Source: Acidobacteriaceae bacterium
GTDB lineage: Bacteria > Acidobacteriota > Terriglobia > Terriglobales > Acidobacteriaceae
DNA length: 49,046 nucleotides
Direction of reading: 5' to 3'
NCBI GenBank assembly: GCA_003152695.1
Contig: PMAT01000078.1
Span: 1 to 49,046, forward strand
This document shows positions 26,177 through 34,710 of this stretch, in pieces. The notes beneath the pieces are model-generated. The model ran no database searches and was not told the DNA's origin. It worked only from the letters and a program-made list of their open reading frames with translations. The stretch's first letter is position 1, and every line of letters begins with the position of its first letter. Position numbers and translations under genes: made by a program.

Positions 26177-27081
26177 TGCCCGCTCCGGTGGAAGTGGCTG
26201 AAGAACTGTTGGAATTCGTACGACACCGAGAAGCGATACAACACGGGAAGGCTGTAGCCATTCAGCCCAAACTGCGGCGAAAAGGCCACGGTCATGCCGT
26301 TCGGGGCAGTCCAGTTAACGGTGGGGCCCAGGTATTGCGAGGTCAGGTGCAGCCCGAAGCCGTTGGCGTCGCCCAAGCCGCCGTACATTTCCACGCCCGC
26401 TTGAAACTTCTCCGCGCAAAAAACGCATTCGTGCGCGCTGGCGGCCAGTTGCAGAGGACGGCTTGCCCCAAAGGCATAGCCGAACTCCCACGGGTTGCCC
26501 GCAAAATTCTTCTCGCCGATAAAGTTTTCGCTGATGTTCCAACCGCGTAGATTGCTGCCCAGAATCAGTTTCAGTTCAAGCTCGCGCTCTTTATCCATGT
26601 GCGCCAGCCGGTTGGGCACAAGGAAGTCATACCTGCCGTCGTGACCGGCGACCTCTCGCAGAGTTTTGTCGGCGCTGGTGTCTTCGAATTCGGCATAGAG
26701 CACGGGATTGACCCAGTGCTCGCGGGAAAGCGGACGGAAGCGGTTCTCCCAGCGGAACCCGGTGAAGATGGTACTGTCGTTCTGGGTGGCCTGGCCGTCG
26801 AGGTAAAACTCGGTCGTCCACCAACCTTTCAGACCATACTCGAATTCGACATCCGAGCCCATAAAGCGGTTGCCACCCGGTGGGTTGCCCACCGCGTTGA
26901 ACCATTCGATGTCGAGGTTCCCCGGCTCCTCCATTTCCTGCGAGTAGGTCACGAAGTAGGGATATTCCTGAGCATGACATTGCAGGCAGGAGGGCAGCAC
27001 CATTCCCGTAAGCAACAGCGCGGCAAAGCCGATTCGCGCCAGCGCCGCTCGCACCCACGATGCCAGAACTGCTCCCCCCAA
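26173..27081 (-). CDS. Barrel-like outer-envelope protein
   Basis: 302 residues with a signal peptide (about 1-37) and a body of alternating hydrophobic/aromatic strands (DVEFEYGLKGWWTTEFYLDG, SVSYEFQQFF), as in outer-membrane beta barrels. Family not recognised with certainty. Odd features: a CLQCH motif right at the end of the signal peptide and a CVFC pair near residue 225, unusual for a barrel. Being first in an operon with two haem proteins suggests an envelope redox role. Divergent from the Fur-family gene. Confidence 0.65.
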   Translation of the reverse strand: MGGAVLASWVRAALARIGFAALLLTGMVLPSCLQCHAQEYPYFVTYSQEMEEPGNLDIEWFNAVGNPPGGNRFMGSDVEFEYGLKGWWTTEFYLDGQATQNDSTIFTGFRWENRFRPLSREHWVNPVLYAEFEDTSADKTLREVAGHDGRYDFLVPNRLAHMDKERELELKLILGSNLRGWNISENFIGEKNFAGNPWEFGYAFGASRPLQLAASAHECVFCAEKFQAGVEMYGGLGDANGFGLHLTSQYLGPTVNWTAPNGMTVAFSPQFGLNGYSLPVLYRFSVSYEFQQFFSHFHRSGQ

Positions 27082-27113
27082 CTCTGCCCTCTCTCGATTG
27101 CTAAGTTTCTAGT

Positions 27114-27128
27114 TGCGACTCGGTCGCA
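27114..27128. promoter_or_regulatory. TGCGAC-TCG-GTCGCA inverted repeat (envelope operon side)
   Basis: Perfect 6-bp arms, 33-47 bp upstream of the barrel-protein start. With the similar site at 27207-27222 it brackets the Fur/cytochrome intergenic region. Candidate binding site for the neighbouring Fur-family regulator. Confidence 0.5.
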
Positions 27129-27194
27129 TCTGCTGTTAACCTGTCTATGCTGTCGGTAAGCGGGGATGGCTGTCAAGCAGTAGCCGAAGATTTC

Positions 27195-27222
27195 GTCGCA
27201 GCCGTATTGCGACCAGTTGCAA
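27195..27222. promoter_or_regulatory. GTCGCA / TTGCGAC-CA-GTTGCAA sites (regulator side)
   Basis: TTGCGAC (27207-27213) and GTTGCAA (27216-27222) form an inverted repeat with one mismatch, and a further GTCGCA half-site lies at 27195-27200. They end 20 bp before the Fur-family start codon, a position suited to autoregulation. Confidence 0.5.
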
Positions 27223-27241
27223 CACCGGAGGACACGACCGT

Positions 27242-27688
27242 ATGCCTCTGCCGGAAACCCAGATTCCAGGCCGTCTGCAGGCTTATTTCAGCGAGCGCGG
27301 GATTCGCATCACGCAGCAGCGGCGCGCGGTTCTGCGCGTCATCGAAACCGCCACCAAGCATCTCGACGCCAGCCAGATCCTGCGCAAGGTACAGCGCGTG
27401 GATGCTTCCGTGGACCGCAGCACGGTGTACCGGACCTTGCAATTGCTCAAGCGCCACGGTCTGATCGACGAACTCGACTTAATGCACATTCGCGGGGAGG
27501 GTCATTATTACGAGCGGAAGATGAACCGCGAGCACATTCACATCGCCTGCCTGCGCTGCGGCAAAATCACGGAGTTCGTGACCAGCACCTACGACAAACT
27601 GAAGCAGCAAGTGGAAAAAGACTGCCACTTCAAGATTCTGGTTTCCCGCTTAGAGGTTGGCGGCTACTGTTCGGCTTGCCGTCAATAA
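27242..27688 (+). CDS. Fur-family transcriptional regulator
   Basis: 148 residues. N-terminal winged helix (~10-80; RITQQRRAVLRVI, VDRSTVYRTLQLLKRHGL) and C-terminal dimerisation domain with regulatory metal ligands in HYYERK and REHIHIAC and two CxxC pairs (CLRC at 103-106, CSAC at 143-146) for structural zinc. Fur and PerR subtypes cannot be separated by eye. ATG 27242 has CGGAGG nine bases upstream. Divergent from the haem-protein operon; paired inverted repeats between them suggest it regulates both. Confidence 0.95.
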   Translation: MPLPETQIPGRLQAYFSERGIRITQQRRAVLRVIETATKHLDASQILRKVQRVDASVDRSTVYRTLQLLKRHGLIDELDLMHIRGEGHYYERKMNREHIHIACLRCGKITEFVTSTYDKLKQQVEKDCHFKILVSRLEVGGYCSACRQ

Positions 27689-27750
27689 GAGCGGAACGTG
27701 CCGCGGGCCAGCTTGTGCGAGGCCAGCGCCGCGACCCGTACGAGTGAAAA

Positions 27751-27774
27751 GGCCGGCGTCGGAAGACGCCAGCC
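27751..27774. terminator. Hairpin between fur-like gene and pseudogene
   Basis: GGCGTC-GGAA-GACGCC, a perfect 6-bp stem with a GNRA-type loop, extended by GGC/GCC. It lies between converging genes. No T-run is present. Confidence 0.4.
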
Positions 27775-27804
27775 GTGAGTTCAAGGGGATCGATCTATAG
27801 AAGC

Positions 27805-28083
27805 TCAGTGCTCAAACACCCCCACATCAGCGTCCGTCTTGGGCTGCAGCACGAGCCATTTGGTGGGCGAGATCACGTTAACAACAGCTTGTGCTGAGCC
27901 CCCTGATATAGTCCCTCTGCCGTTGGAAGCAATGCTGTAGTTAGCGATGACGCCAAGATCCTGACTAAGGCCGACGGACTTGCTTGTGTCTTCGTTCAGG
28001 GTAATTGCGCCGAGACCATCTGCCGAGATCACAGCTACTTCATTCCTAATGCGACTCCGATTCGGTTTGTGGCCGATGCACAT
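27805..28083 (-). pseudogene. Tail of a secreted acidobacterial protein
   Basis: The frame ends in LGVIANYSIASNGRGTISGG then VVNVISPTKWLVLQPKTD, the C-terminal domain pattern seen on many large secreted proteins of Acidobacteriota. About 90 codons remain and the bulk of the gene is missing. Immediately upstream (28087-28149) is a copy of the leader found in front of GloVer gene A, so a 5' region and a 3' end have been joined by deletion. Confidence 0.6.
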
Positions 28084-28086
28084 TCA

Positions 28087-28149
28087 ACCGTCGTGGGAGG
28101 GCCTACCAAAATCATTGTGTCCGTTCACCCGCCGGGTTGCCAGCAATTT
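28087..28149. repeat. ~65-bp dispersed leader repeat, copy 1
   Basis: Aligns with 31046-31110 in the same orientation. It includes a 24-bp identical core (28111-28134 = 31072-31095) followed by a 9-bp match after one mismatch. It sits directly upstream of the truncated secreted-protein gene. Confidence 0.85.
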
Positions 28150-28251
28150 CATTCTGGAACTGCTTTTTCATTCCCAAAACGGGCAACGGCTGCCCGTTGC
28201 CCATCTTGCGCTTGTCAATACCCGGGGTGCCAGGGAACGAATTCTACTGGC

Positions 28252-30999
28252 TCACTGAGGCGGCGACAGACTGAACACGGTGCCATCTCCGTTGGCTCCG
28301 CCTGTGTAGGTTGTCCCATACAAATACCCGCTGGCGTCTTGTACCAGACCCACTGTAGGGTTGCTACCGTCCGCGCCGGTGAAGCTGTGCAGCGTGATCA
28401 GCGTGCCGCCGGGGGTAATTTCGAAGATCGTGCCATCTGCGTTAGCGCCGCCCGAGTAAGTTGTCCCGTAAAAGTTGCCGTCGATACCATGTACCATCCT
28501 GCCAGAAGGCTGGTAGCTGTCCGAGAGAAGGAAGTTGTACAGCGTGGTCAGCGTACCGCCGGGGGTGATCTTGAAGACCGTGCCACCGGCGTCACTGCCG
28601 CCTTCGGAGGTTGTTCCGTAGAAGTTTCCATCAGAGCCGGGCACCAGCCCTGCGTGAGGCTTGGATCCGTCGCCGCAGTTCGCTATCGAGCAAAAGTCGT
28701 ACAGTAAGGTCAGCGTGCCGCTTAACGTTATTTTGAAGACTGTGCCATCGCCGGCCCCGCCCGAGGGGGCCGTCCCATACAACTGTCCGTCGGGGCCTTG
28801 CACCAGGGCTTCGTAAGGCAGTTTGCCAGTCAGGTCGTCAAAGCTGAAGAGGACGGTCATCGTGCCGTTTGGCTTGAGTCGGTAGAAATCACCAATATAG
28901 TGGACCCCGCCCACGGCGTTAACCCCGTAGAAGTTCCCGTCGCTGGCTTGCATCAGATACGCAGGGCTTTCGCCATCGGTGCAGTGGGTTTGAGCGCAAA
29001 AACTGTAAAGCGTGGTCAGGGTGCCGCTGGGCGTGAACTTGAAAGCCGTGCCCTTCCCTTGTACGCCGCCATTCACGGTTACCCCGTAGAAGTTCCCGTC
29101 ATTGGCTTGCACCATCCCTGCGGGATTAGCGCCGTCATGGCAGTTGGATTGGACGCAAAAGTTGTAAACCGTGGTCAGCGTGCCGCTCGGGGTGATTTTG
29201 AAGATAATGCCACCGCCGTGAGCGCCGCCCGCGTAGGTTGTCCCGTAGAAGTTCCCATCGCTGGCATGCACCAGCGGTGCCGCGGGGTTGCTGCCATCAG
29301 GACCGGCGAAGCTGTGCAGCAGGGTGAAGATTCGTGTAGACGGATTGATGACGATGCTGAGTGGCGCGCTAGCGGTCACCGGCGGGGTTTCCGAATCGGC
29401 AGCCTGCACCGTGAAGTTCGAGGTCCCCACCGTGGTCGGCGTGCCCGTGATCGCGCCGGTGCTGGCGTTCAAATGCAAACCATCCGGCAACGTGCCGCTG
29501 GTGACGCTCCAGGTGTAGGGATAAACTCCGCCGATCGCGGTCAGCGTTGCGCTGTAAGCGTTGCCCACGTTGCCCGACGGCAACGAAGTCGTGGTGATGC
29601 TCAGCAGCACTGCCGGTGTAATGATGATGCTCAGGGGCGCGCTCGCGGTCGCAGGCGGCGAATTGGAATCCGTCACCCGCACCGTGAAGTTGGAAATGCC
29701 CGCCCCGCTGGGCGCGCCGGTGATCGCTCCCGTACTGCTGTTCAAACTCAAGCCGATCGGCAAGCTGCCGGCAGTGACGCTCCAGGAATAGGGAGTGACT
29801 CCGCCGGTGGCCGCCAGCATTACGTTGTAGCCGATGTTCTGCGAGCCCGCAGGCAGCGACGTGGTCAGCACCGTCAGTTGCGTCACGGTCGCGTTCACCG
29901 TGATGCTCAGCGGCGCCGACGCGGTGGCCGGCGGCGTTTGCGAGTCGGCAACATGCAGCGTGAGAGGATACGTTCCGACCGTCGTGGGCGTGCCCGAAAT
30001 TACCCAGTTCGGAGGCACACTCACCAGATTCAATCCCGGCGGCAAGTTGCCTGACGTTACGCTCCACGTGTAGGGAGCGACGCCGCCAGCCGCGCCCAGT
30101 GCGGCACTGTAGTTGTGACTTAAGGTGGCCGACGGCAATGCCGGGTTCATGATTTTCAGAGTCCCTATGGACGCGAAGTAGCTGAAGATGTCCAGCACCA
30201 GGTCGGCGGGATTTTGTACGTAGGCATCGATGGAGCCATTCAGCGTGGGCACAATCGCCATGTTGGAAGTGACCGCTCCATCGACGGCGTTCAAGGTGGA
30301 CACCACCGGCTGTCCTTCCGCGTCCGGCCACAACGACAGATAGCCCATCGAATGGCCGCCGAACGGTATTACCGTCGCGTTCAACACATAGGCCTCGGCA
30401 CTGGGAACACTGCACGGGCTGGCCAGCACCGTGACCGGCAGCATGCCGCTGAACGTGCCCGTGCTATGCCGCGTGTCCAGCACGCGGCAGGGCGGTAAAG
30501 TGTAAAGCGAAAGCGGATTCTGGCCGGAAGCCGAAGGCGCGAAGTACCCGTCCACATCGATAATCAGATCGGTGTTGTCGGTCACGTACACGCTGATGGC
30601 GCCGCCCGTTCCCGAGGGCACGATGGCGGCATTGGCCGTGACTGCACCCGTCGTTGCGTTTAAGGTGGAAACCGTCGGCTGCGATTGTCCCGTCGGCCAT
30701 ACCGTCAGGTATCCCAAGGTGGGGTGCGGAACCACGGTGACATTTAGCGAATAGGCCGCCGCCGTAGGCGGAATGCTGCAAACGCCGTTGGGGAGCGCGA
30801 AGTCGCGCGAGGTCTGGCCTTGAATTTCCGGACCACCCAACGGACCGACGGGCCAGCGAGTGTCCACCACCCGGCAGGGAGTTACGGCAACGAACTGCAG
30901 CGGCACCTGCGCAGAAGCCAGCGGAGACACCGTTAATAAGGCGAATAGTAAGGCGAACAAAACAACAACCGATAACCAGACGTGGCGCATGGAGGGCAT
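28252..30999 (-). CDS. Secreted GloVer-repeat protein A
   Basis: 915 residues, exported by a signal peptide (MPSMRHVWLSVVVLFALLFA, cleavage after ASA). Domain order: two copies of a ~120-residue domain starting PCRVVDTR / PCRVLDTR, three Ig-like putative-Ig (He_PIG) domains with GGVxPYxWSVTxGxLPxGL, then seven GloVer repeats of ~45 residues (core DGNFYGTTYxGG...GTVFKIT). Probably a surface adhesion or glycan-binding protein; no enzymatic motif. ATG 30999 has AGGAG seven bases upstream; the longer frame to 31119 only covers the leader repeat. A related protein with a different domain order is at 47336. Confidence 0.9.
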   Translation of the reverse strand: MPSMRHVWLSVVVLFALLFALLTVSPLASAQVPLQFVAVTPCRVVDTRWPVGPLGGPEIQGQTSRDFALPNGVCSIPPTAAAYSLNVTVVPHPTLGYLTVWPTGQSQPTVSTLNATTGAVTANAAIVPSGTGGAISVYVTDNTDLIIDVDGYFAPSASGQNPLSLYTLPPCRVLDTRHSTGTFSGMLPVTVLASPCSVPSAEAYVLNATVIPFGGHSMGYLSLWPDAEGQPVVSTLNAVDGAVTSNMAIVPTLNGSIDAYVQNPADLVLDIFSYFASIGTLKIMNPALPSATLSHNYSAALGAAGGVAPYTWSVTSGNLPPGLNLVSVPPNWVISGTPTTVGTYPLTLHVADSQTPPATASAPLSITVNATVTQLTVLTTSLPAGSQNIGYNVMLAATGGVTPYSWSVTAGSLPIGLSLNSSTGAITGAPSGAGISNFTVRVTDSNSPPATASAPLSIIITPAVLLSITTTSLPSGNVGNAYSATLTAIGGVYPYTWSVTSGTLPDGLHLNASTGAITGTPTTVGTSNFTVQAADSETPPVTASAPLSIVINPSTRIFTLLHSFAGPDGSNPAAPLVHASDGNFYGTTYAGGAHGGGIIFKITPSGTLTTVYNFCVQSNCHDGANPAGMVQANDGNFYGVTVNGGVQGKGTAFKFTPSGTLTTLYSFCAQTHCTDGESPAYLMQASDGNFYGVNAVGGVHYIGDFYRLKPNGTMTVLFSFDDLTGKLPYEALVQGPDGQLYGTAPSGGAGDGTVFKITLSGTLTLLYDFCSIANCGDGSKPHAGLVPGSDGNFYGTTSEGGSDAGGTVFKITPGGTLTTLYNFLLSDSYQPSGRMVHGIDGNFYGTTYSGGANADGTIFEITPGGTLITLHSFTGADGSNPTVGLVQDASGYLYGTTYTGGANGDGTVFSLSPPQ

Positions 31000-31045
31000 G
31001 GAGTTTCTCCTAAGAAAGGCGAATGGACCGAAGAATGGTGGGTTG

Positions 31046-31110
31046 ACCGTCGTGGAAGTTTCGGACCAAGAATCATTGTGTCCGTTCACCCGCCGTGTTG
31101 CCAGCCATTT
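31046..31110. repeat. ~65-bp dispersed leader repeat, copy 2
   Basis: Lies 47-111 bp upstream of the GloVer A start codon and so forms part of its promoter or 5' UTR. See copy 1 at 28087-28149. Confidence 0.85.
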
Positions 31111-31214
31111 TGTCACCAAATCTCGTGACCTCAGTCACCGACTTTCTTGACCAAATAGGGAGAGGATGAGTAAGCGGGTGAATAGGCGTCTTCCCGGCTT
31201 CATGGAGGTGCACT

Positions 31215-32096
31215 TTGACTAGCCAAGTTAAACTCTCCCGCATAGCAATTAGCAAAATCCTACTGGCAACCGACTTTTCTGCCGAGTCGCAGAATGCTCT
31301 TCAGTGCGCCATCTCCCTGGCGAAACGTTACGAGTCGAAGCTTTTCCTCGCCCACGCAATCTCCGGAGCAGCTTCGCTTCCGACCGCAGACGTGTGGCCC
31401 GCATTGCCTGACCTGGAGCAACCCAATGCGGAAAAGAACATGGCCCAACTGGAGCAGAACAAAGAGTTGCAATCTCTTCCTCACGAAGTCGTGCTGCAGG
31501 CCGGTGAGACCTGGGAGGTGCTCTCGCGGCTGGTGTCAGACCAGAACATCGATCTCATTGTTATGGGTACCCATGGAAGCGGAGGGATCGACAAACTAAT
31601 GTTGGGCTCGACGGCCGAGAAAGTAGTGCGCCACGCGACCTGTCCCGTGCTTACCGTTGGCCCCCGTGTCCGGGTGCTGTCCCTGGATCGGTTCCGCAAC
31701 ATTCTTTATGCCACCGATTTTTCCAGCGGGTCTCTGCGGGCCCTGAACTATGCGCTGTCGCTGGCCGAAGAAGATCGGGCTGAATTGACCATGATGCATA
31801 TCATCGAAAACAACGCCGTGTCCGACGCAGAATTAATCGAGTGGAAGCGCCGGGATGGCGACCGCTTGCGTCACCTGGTCCCGCCCGACCTCGATCTGCC
31901 GTCCCAGCCCGAGATGGAAGTTGAAGTTGGGGACCCAGCGCAGGAAGTTGTACGGCTGGCGGATGCTCGCAACGCCGACCTTATCATCATGGGTTCGCAC
32001 CCCAGCGGCGCGGTTGCAACCCACATACCGTGGACGACGCTGCATCACGTGTTGCAGCATGCACATTGTCCCGTGCTGACAGTCCGCGCGGCCTAG
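31215..32096 (+). CDS. Tandem universal stress protein (two Usp domains)
   Basis: 293 residues with two UspA domains in series (about 8-148 and 155-293). The first has a complete nucleotide-binding signature MGTHGSGGIDKLMLGS followed by ATCPVLTV; in the second this is altered to MGSHPSGAVATHIPWTT, so only the first is expected to bind ATP. TTG start at 31215 with GGAGG six bases upstream. It precedes acpS by 54 bp on the same strand and may be the first gene of that cluster. Confidence 0.93.
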   Translation: MTSQVKLSRIAISKILLATDFSAESQNALQCAISLAKRYESKLFLAHAISGAASLPTADVWPALPDLEQPNAEKNMAQLEQNKELQSLPHEVVLQAGETWEVLSRLVSDQNIDLIVMGTHGSGGIDKLMLGSTAEKVVRHATCPVLTVGPRVRVLSLDRFRNILYATDFSSGSLRALNYALSLAEEDRAELTMMHIIENNAVSDAELIEWKRRDGDRLRHLVPPDLDLPSQPEMEVEVGDPAQEVVRLADARNADLIIMGSHPSGAVATHIPWTTLHHVLQHAHCPVLTVRAA

Positions 32097-32150
32097 CTGG
32101 ACGAGCCAACGTTGCCAACGGGCCGCCGGAGGAACCAAAGGTCGCTCATC

Positions 32151-32528
32151 GTGATCATCGGTTTGGGAGTCGATCTTGTCGAAAACCGCCGGGTCACGCA
32201 GGAACTGGCGCGGGGCGATTGGCAGCCGGAGAATGGAGTCTTCACCAGCGCAGAGATCGAGCGCTGCAGCACCGGCAAGCATCCGGCGCTGCGCTATGCG
32301 GCTTGCTTCGCCGCTAAAGAAGCAACCCTGAAAGCGCTGGGGGTCGGAGTCAGCGATTGGGCAATGTTTCGCGAAGTGGAGATAGGCCGGGACAACAACG
32401 GCGAGTATGTAGTCGTTCTGCATGATCGCTTGAAGTCGGAAGCGGAACACTTGGGTGTACGGCACATCAGAGTTTCAATTGCCGCCGCTACAAAACAAAC
32501 TGGCGCGATGGTCATTCTGGAGTCTTGA
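32151..32528 (+). CDS. acpS: Holo-acyl-carrier-protein synthase
   Basis: Transfers 4'-phosphopantetheine from CoA to a serine of an acyl carrier protein. 125 residues from GTG 32151, exactly AcpS size. Mg2+ ligands Asp8 (GLGVDLVE) and Glu57 (FAAKEATLKAL) are present. An upstream in-frame start at 32112 would add unmatched residues. A dedicated ACP lies 2.2 kb downstream in the same cluster, a likely substrate in addition to any fatty-acid ACP. Confidence 0.93.
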   Translation: MIIGLGVDLVENRRVTQELARGDWQPENGVFTSAEIERCSTGKHPALRYAACFAAKEATLKALGVGVSDWAMFREVEIGRDNNGEYVVVLHDRLKSEAEHLGVRHIRVSIAAATKQTGAMVILES

Positions 32529-32563
32529 GCGGCCATAGGCGCGATGATCGGCGAGGATCGGAG

Positions 32564-34294
32564 ATGCCTATGAGCAACTCGGCGGTCTGCGAAGAACTGA
32601 CCGCGAAATCGTATGCGGAACTTACCGCCAACTTCGACTGGTCCACCGCGGAGCGGGAGTTAGGCTACCAGCCCGGCCAGGCCATCAACATTGGCTGGAT
32701 GTGCAGCGACCGCATCTGCCACCTGGGAATGGCAGACAAGGTGGCCCTCTACTGGGAAGATTTCCAGGGTAATCATCAGCAGTTCACCTTCGATGACCTG
32801 CGGGTTTTGTCGAACACCGTAGCGCAGTTTGTCTGCGACCTCGGCATCCAGCCCGGCGAACGCGTCTGCCTGTTTATGGACCGGGTGCCCGAGTTGTACA
32901 TCGGATTTCTCGGCATTCTGAAAACGGGCGCAGTTGCACAGCCGCTATTCTCGGCTTTCGGCGATGAATCGCTGCTCGTCCGGCTGCAAAACGCCAACAC
33001 CTCGGCCATCCTTACGCAAAAGAAACACCTCCACAAAGTGCGCAAGATTCGCGAGCAGCTTCCGAACTTGCGGCACATCATCGTGGTGGATGCAGGCGAC
33101 TCTGCGCTGCAAGCGCGCGAAGTGTCGTTCGACATGAAGCGGGCGCCGCGGGTCGAGGCCTTCGCGGTTTATCCGACGCTGGCCGAGTCACCATCGGTCC
33201 TGCATTACACCTCCGGCACCACCGGACAGCCCAAGGGCGCGCAGCACGTGCACTACTCCATCATTTCGCAGTACCTCACTTCGAAGTGGGTTTTGGATCT
33301 GCAGCCCGATGACATCTACTGGTGCAACGCCGATCCGGGGTGGGTCACCGGCACGTCGTACGGCATCATCGGCCCGTGGTCGAACGGCACGACGCAGGTG
33401 GTGCTCGACTCCGGTTTCAACGCGGAACGATGGTACGAGTTCATCGCGAAGCACCGGGTCACGGTTTGGTATTCGGCGCCGACGGCGATCCGGTTGCTAA
33501 TGAAGGAAGGCACCGAGGTCGTGCGCCGGCATGACCACTCCAGCCTGCGCCACCTGGCAAGTGTAGGCGAGCCACTCAATGCCGAAGCGGTGATCTGGTC
33601 GCAGGAAGCTTTCGGCAAGATGTTCCACGACACGTTCTGGCAGACCGAAACCGGCTGCATCGTGATCACCAATTTTCCCGGGATGCCGATCAAACCCGGT
33701 TCCATGGGAAGGCCATTTCCGGGGATCACCGCGGCGGTGCTGAATATCAAGACGTACGAACCCATCACCGAGCCGGGGATTGCGGGACTGATCGCGCTGC
33801 GTCCCGGCTGGCCGTCGCAGGTCCGCGGCTACTGGAACAATGAAGCCGGGTTCAAGGCCAAATTCAAAAACGGCTGGTATCTGTGCGGGGACCGCGCCTC
33901 CATCGACAGCGATGGCTACTACTGGTTCATGGGCCGCGACGATGATGTGATCAACACCGGCGGACATCTCGTCGGACCTTTCGAGATTGAGTCGGCGCTG
34001 CTGGAACACCCCGCGGTGTATGAGTCGGCCGCCGTCGCCAAGCCCGACCCAGTCAATATGGAAGTGGTGAAAGCATTTGTGACTCTGAAACGGGGCTATG
34101 AACCGAGCGACGATCTGGAACTGGAAATCATGAACCACATTCGCAAGCGACTGTCGCCGCTGGCCATGCCGCAGGCGATCGAGTTTGTGGACTCGCTGCC
34201 GAAAACGCGCAGCGGCAAGATCGTGCGTCGCGTTCTGCGCTGCAAGGAGTTCAACGAACCGGTGGGGGACCTCTCCACCATCATGGATGACTAA
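32564..34294 (+). CDS. Acetyl-CoA-synthetase-like acyl-activating enzyme
   Basis: 576-residue member of the AMP-forming (ANL) superfamily: acyl-adenylate formation, then transfer to a thiol. P-loop motif YTSGTTGQPKG (215-225), A5-type FWQTETG, A8 region DGYYWFMGRDDDVINTGGHLV and catalytic Lys552 in the A10 motif SGKIVRR, all intact. Overall it is most like acetate-CoA ligases (AcsA type), including the Trp-rich pocket segment WCNADPGWVTG, which suggests a short substrate such as acetate. ATG 32564 with GAGG seven bases upstream. Tight placement before an ACP gene (32 bp) suggests the thiol acceptor may be that ACP rather than CoA. Confidence 0.92.
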   Translation: MPMSNSAVCEELTAKSYAELTANFDWSTAERELGYQPGQAINIGWMCSDRICHLGMADKVALYWEDFQGNHQQFTFDDLRVLSNTVAQFVCDLGIQPGERVCLFMDRVPELYIGFLGILKTGAVAQPLFSAFGDESLLVRLQNANTSAILTQKKHLHKVRKIREQLPNLRHIIVVDAGDSALQAREVSFDMKRAPRVEAFAVYPTLAESPSVLHYTSGTTGQPKGAQHVHYSIISQYLTSKWVLDLQPDDIYWCNADPGWVTGTSYGIIGPWSNGTTQVVLDSGFNAERWYEFIAKHRVTVWYSAPTAIRLLMKEGTEVVRRHDHSSLRHLASVGEPLNAEAVIWSQEAFGKMFHDTFWQTETGCIVITNFPGMPIKPGSMGRPFPGITAAVLNIKTYEPITEPGIAGLIALRPGWPSQVRGYWNNEAGFKAKFKNGWYLCGDRASIDSDGYYWFMGRDDDVINTGGHLVGPFEIESALLEHPAVYESAAVAKPDPVNMEVVKAFVTLKRGYEPSDDLELEIMNHIRKRLSPLAMPQAIEFVDSLPKTRSGKIVRRVLRCKEFNEPVGDLSTIMDD

Positions 34295-34326
34295 GCCAAC
34301 AACCAAGGAAGCAGGACACAACAACC

Positions 34327-34593
34327 ATGGATGAAATCACCAAATTAGTTCGCGATTACGTGATCCGGGAGTATCTGGAAGAAGGCGACGAGCGCGAAAT
34401 CACCGAGACGACTCCGCTGATTTCAGGCGGGATTGTGGATTCGTTCTCGATGGTGTCGCTCAAGCGCTTCCTGGAAAAAAAGTGCAACATTCAGATTTCC
34501 GACGCCTGTGCTACGCCTGACGCCTTCGATACCGTGCAGAAAATTGTTGGGCTGGTACACAAGTTTCAGAAAGCGCAACCCGTCGCTGTGTGA
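34327..34593 (+). CDS. Stand-alone acyl carrier protein
   Basis: 88-residue acidic helical protein. The phosphopantetheine attachment serine is Ser39 in GGIVDSFSM (canonical DSL variant DSF). Helix 2 follows (SMVSLKRFLEKK). Length and motif fit a dedicated carrier, not the housekeeping AcpP (DSLD). It sits between the acyl-activating enzyme and the Kbl-type synthase, with AcpS in the same cluster, so it probably carries the acyl group between those enzymes. Confidence 0.93.
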   Translation: MDEITKLVRDYVIREYLEEGDEREITETTPLISGGIVDSFSMVSLKRFLEKKCNIQISDACATPDAFDTVQKIVGLVHKFQKAQPVAV

Positions 34594-34710
34594 AGACGCG
34601 GTTACGCCGGACAAACATGCCCGCAACCGAAGTTGCTTGCGTCTGCGGCGCTGGACGGTGCGCCTTGGCCGCCGGCACAGCATTCATATTCGTAATCATC
34701 GAGGAACATC

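Noticed and set aside
28798-30054. 418-codon plus-strand frame opposite GloVer gene A
   Set aside because: Antisense of repeated domains; no start context or family character.
31046-31110. c-di-GMP or other known riboswitch in the GloVer leader
   Set aside because: I could not find the conserved cores of the common riboswitch classes; only the repeat itself is supported.
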